Positions 63,934 through 64,000 of a DNA stretch of 64,000 bases are shown here, piece by piece. Position 1 is the stretch's first letter. The number at the start of each line of letters is the position of its first letter. The notes beneath the pieces are model-generated. The model worked only from the letters and a program-made list of their open reading frames with translations. It did no database searches and was not told the DNA's origin. The translations under genes were made by a program, and so were the position numbers. Source of the DNA: Allodiplogaster sudhausi (lineage: Eukaryota > Nematoda > Chromadorea > Rhabditida > Diplogasteridae); assembly GCA_945643635.1 (NCBI GenBank), contig CALZFC010000005.1, forward strand, positions 3,998,501 through 4,062,500, given 5' to 3'.

Positions 63934-64000
63934 GTAGCTAATCCGATTGAATTTACGAGAAGGGGGATGAGAGGCGGAAGAGAGAAAGAAGATAGGTTGG

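Overview
This window is nuclear DNA from an animal. Every recognisable protein gene is split by spliceosomal introns (mostly GT-AG, two apparent GC-AG), and there is no operon structure. The gene set is metazoan: a DM-domain (doublesex/DMRT) factor, an achaete-scute-like bHLH factor, a MADF-domain factor and a cytoplasmic intermediate filament protein with a lamin-type tail. The filament protein carries a rod start (LNDRLGNYIDRVKKLEEQ), a WGKDT motif and a tail end (ATHTQKTIQTGQ) typical of protostome cytoplasmic filaments. I therefore infer a protostome invertebrate; the phylum cannot be settled from this window.

Layout from left to right (strand in brackets): C-terminal part of the cation-chloride cotransporter family member SLC12A9 (+, 0.1-1.4 kb), tail-to-tail with the cyclin-dependent kinase CDK11/PITSLRE (-, 1.8-5.5 kb); an unassigned tail-anchored-like protein (+, 5.9-6.9 kb); a small one-helix membrane ORF (+, 7.5-8.0 kb) just upstream of a GT14 branching GlcNAc-transferase-like gene (+, 9.4-11.9 kb); glycerophosphocholine phosphodiesterase GPCPD1 (-, 13-16.9 kb); the intermediate filament gene with 15 exons (-, 18.9-25.8 kb); a long gene-poor, simple-repeat-rich stretch with palindromic repeat elements (26-33 kb); DMRT (-, 33.5-35.2 kb) with a tRNA-Leu(UAA) beside or inside it; a MADF protein (+, 37.9-39.3 kb); delta24-sterol reductase DHCR24 (-, 40.5-43.9 kb); an ASC-type bHLH gene (+, 47.2-48 kb); a gene-poor stretch; phosphoglucomutase PGM1 (+, 54.0-56.9 kb); RNA exonuclease REXO1 (+, 57.4-62.9 kb), with a possible nested two-helix membrane protein gene in one intron; and the 5' part of mitochondrial acylglycerol kinase AGK (+, 63.5 kb to the window end).

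The genes do not form one pathway. They are ordinary metabolic, signalling, cytoskeletal and transcription-factor genes set in an unusually microsatellite-rich background. The outstanding global feature is an enormous load of (CT)n/(GA)n repeats. Almost all intronic copies are pyrimidine-rich on the sense strand of their host gene and many run straight into the 3' splice site. Many long open frames in the window (Ser/Leu-rich on one strand, Arg/Glu-rich on the other) are only translations of these repeats.

A second global feature is a scatter of single-base frameshifts inside otherwise well-conserved exons (CDK11, intermediate filament, MADF, DHCR24, PGM1). Several lie in short homopolymers, which fits residual long-read assembly errors better than gene decay. 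For PGM1 and MADF, adding one base restores a full-length frame.
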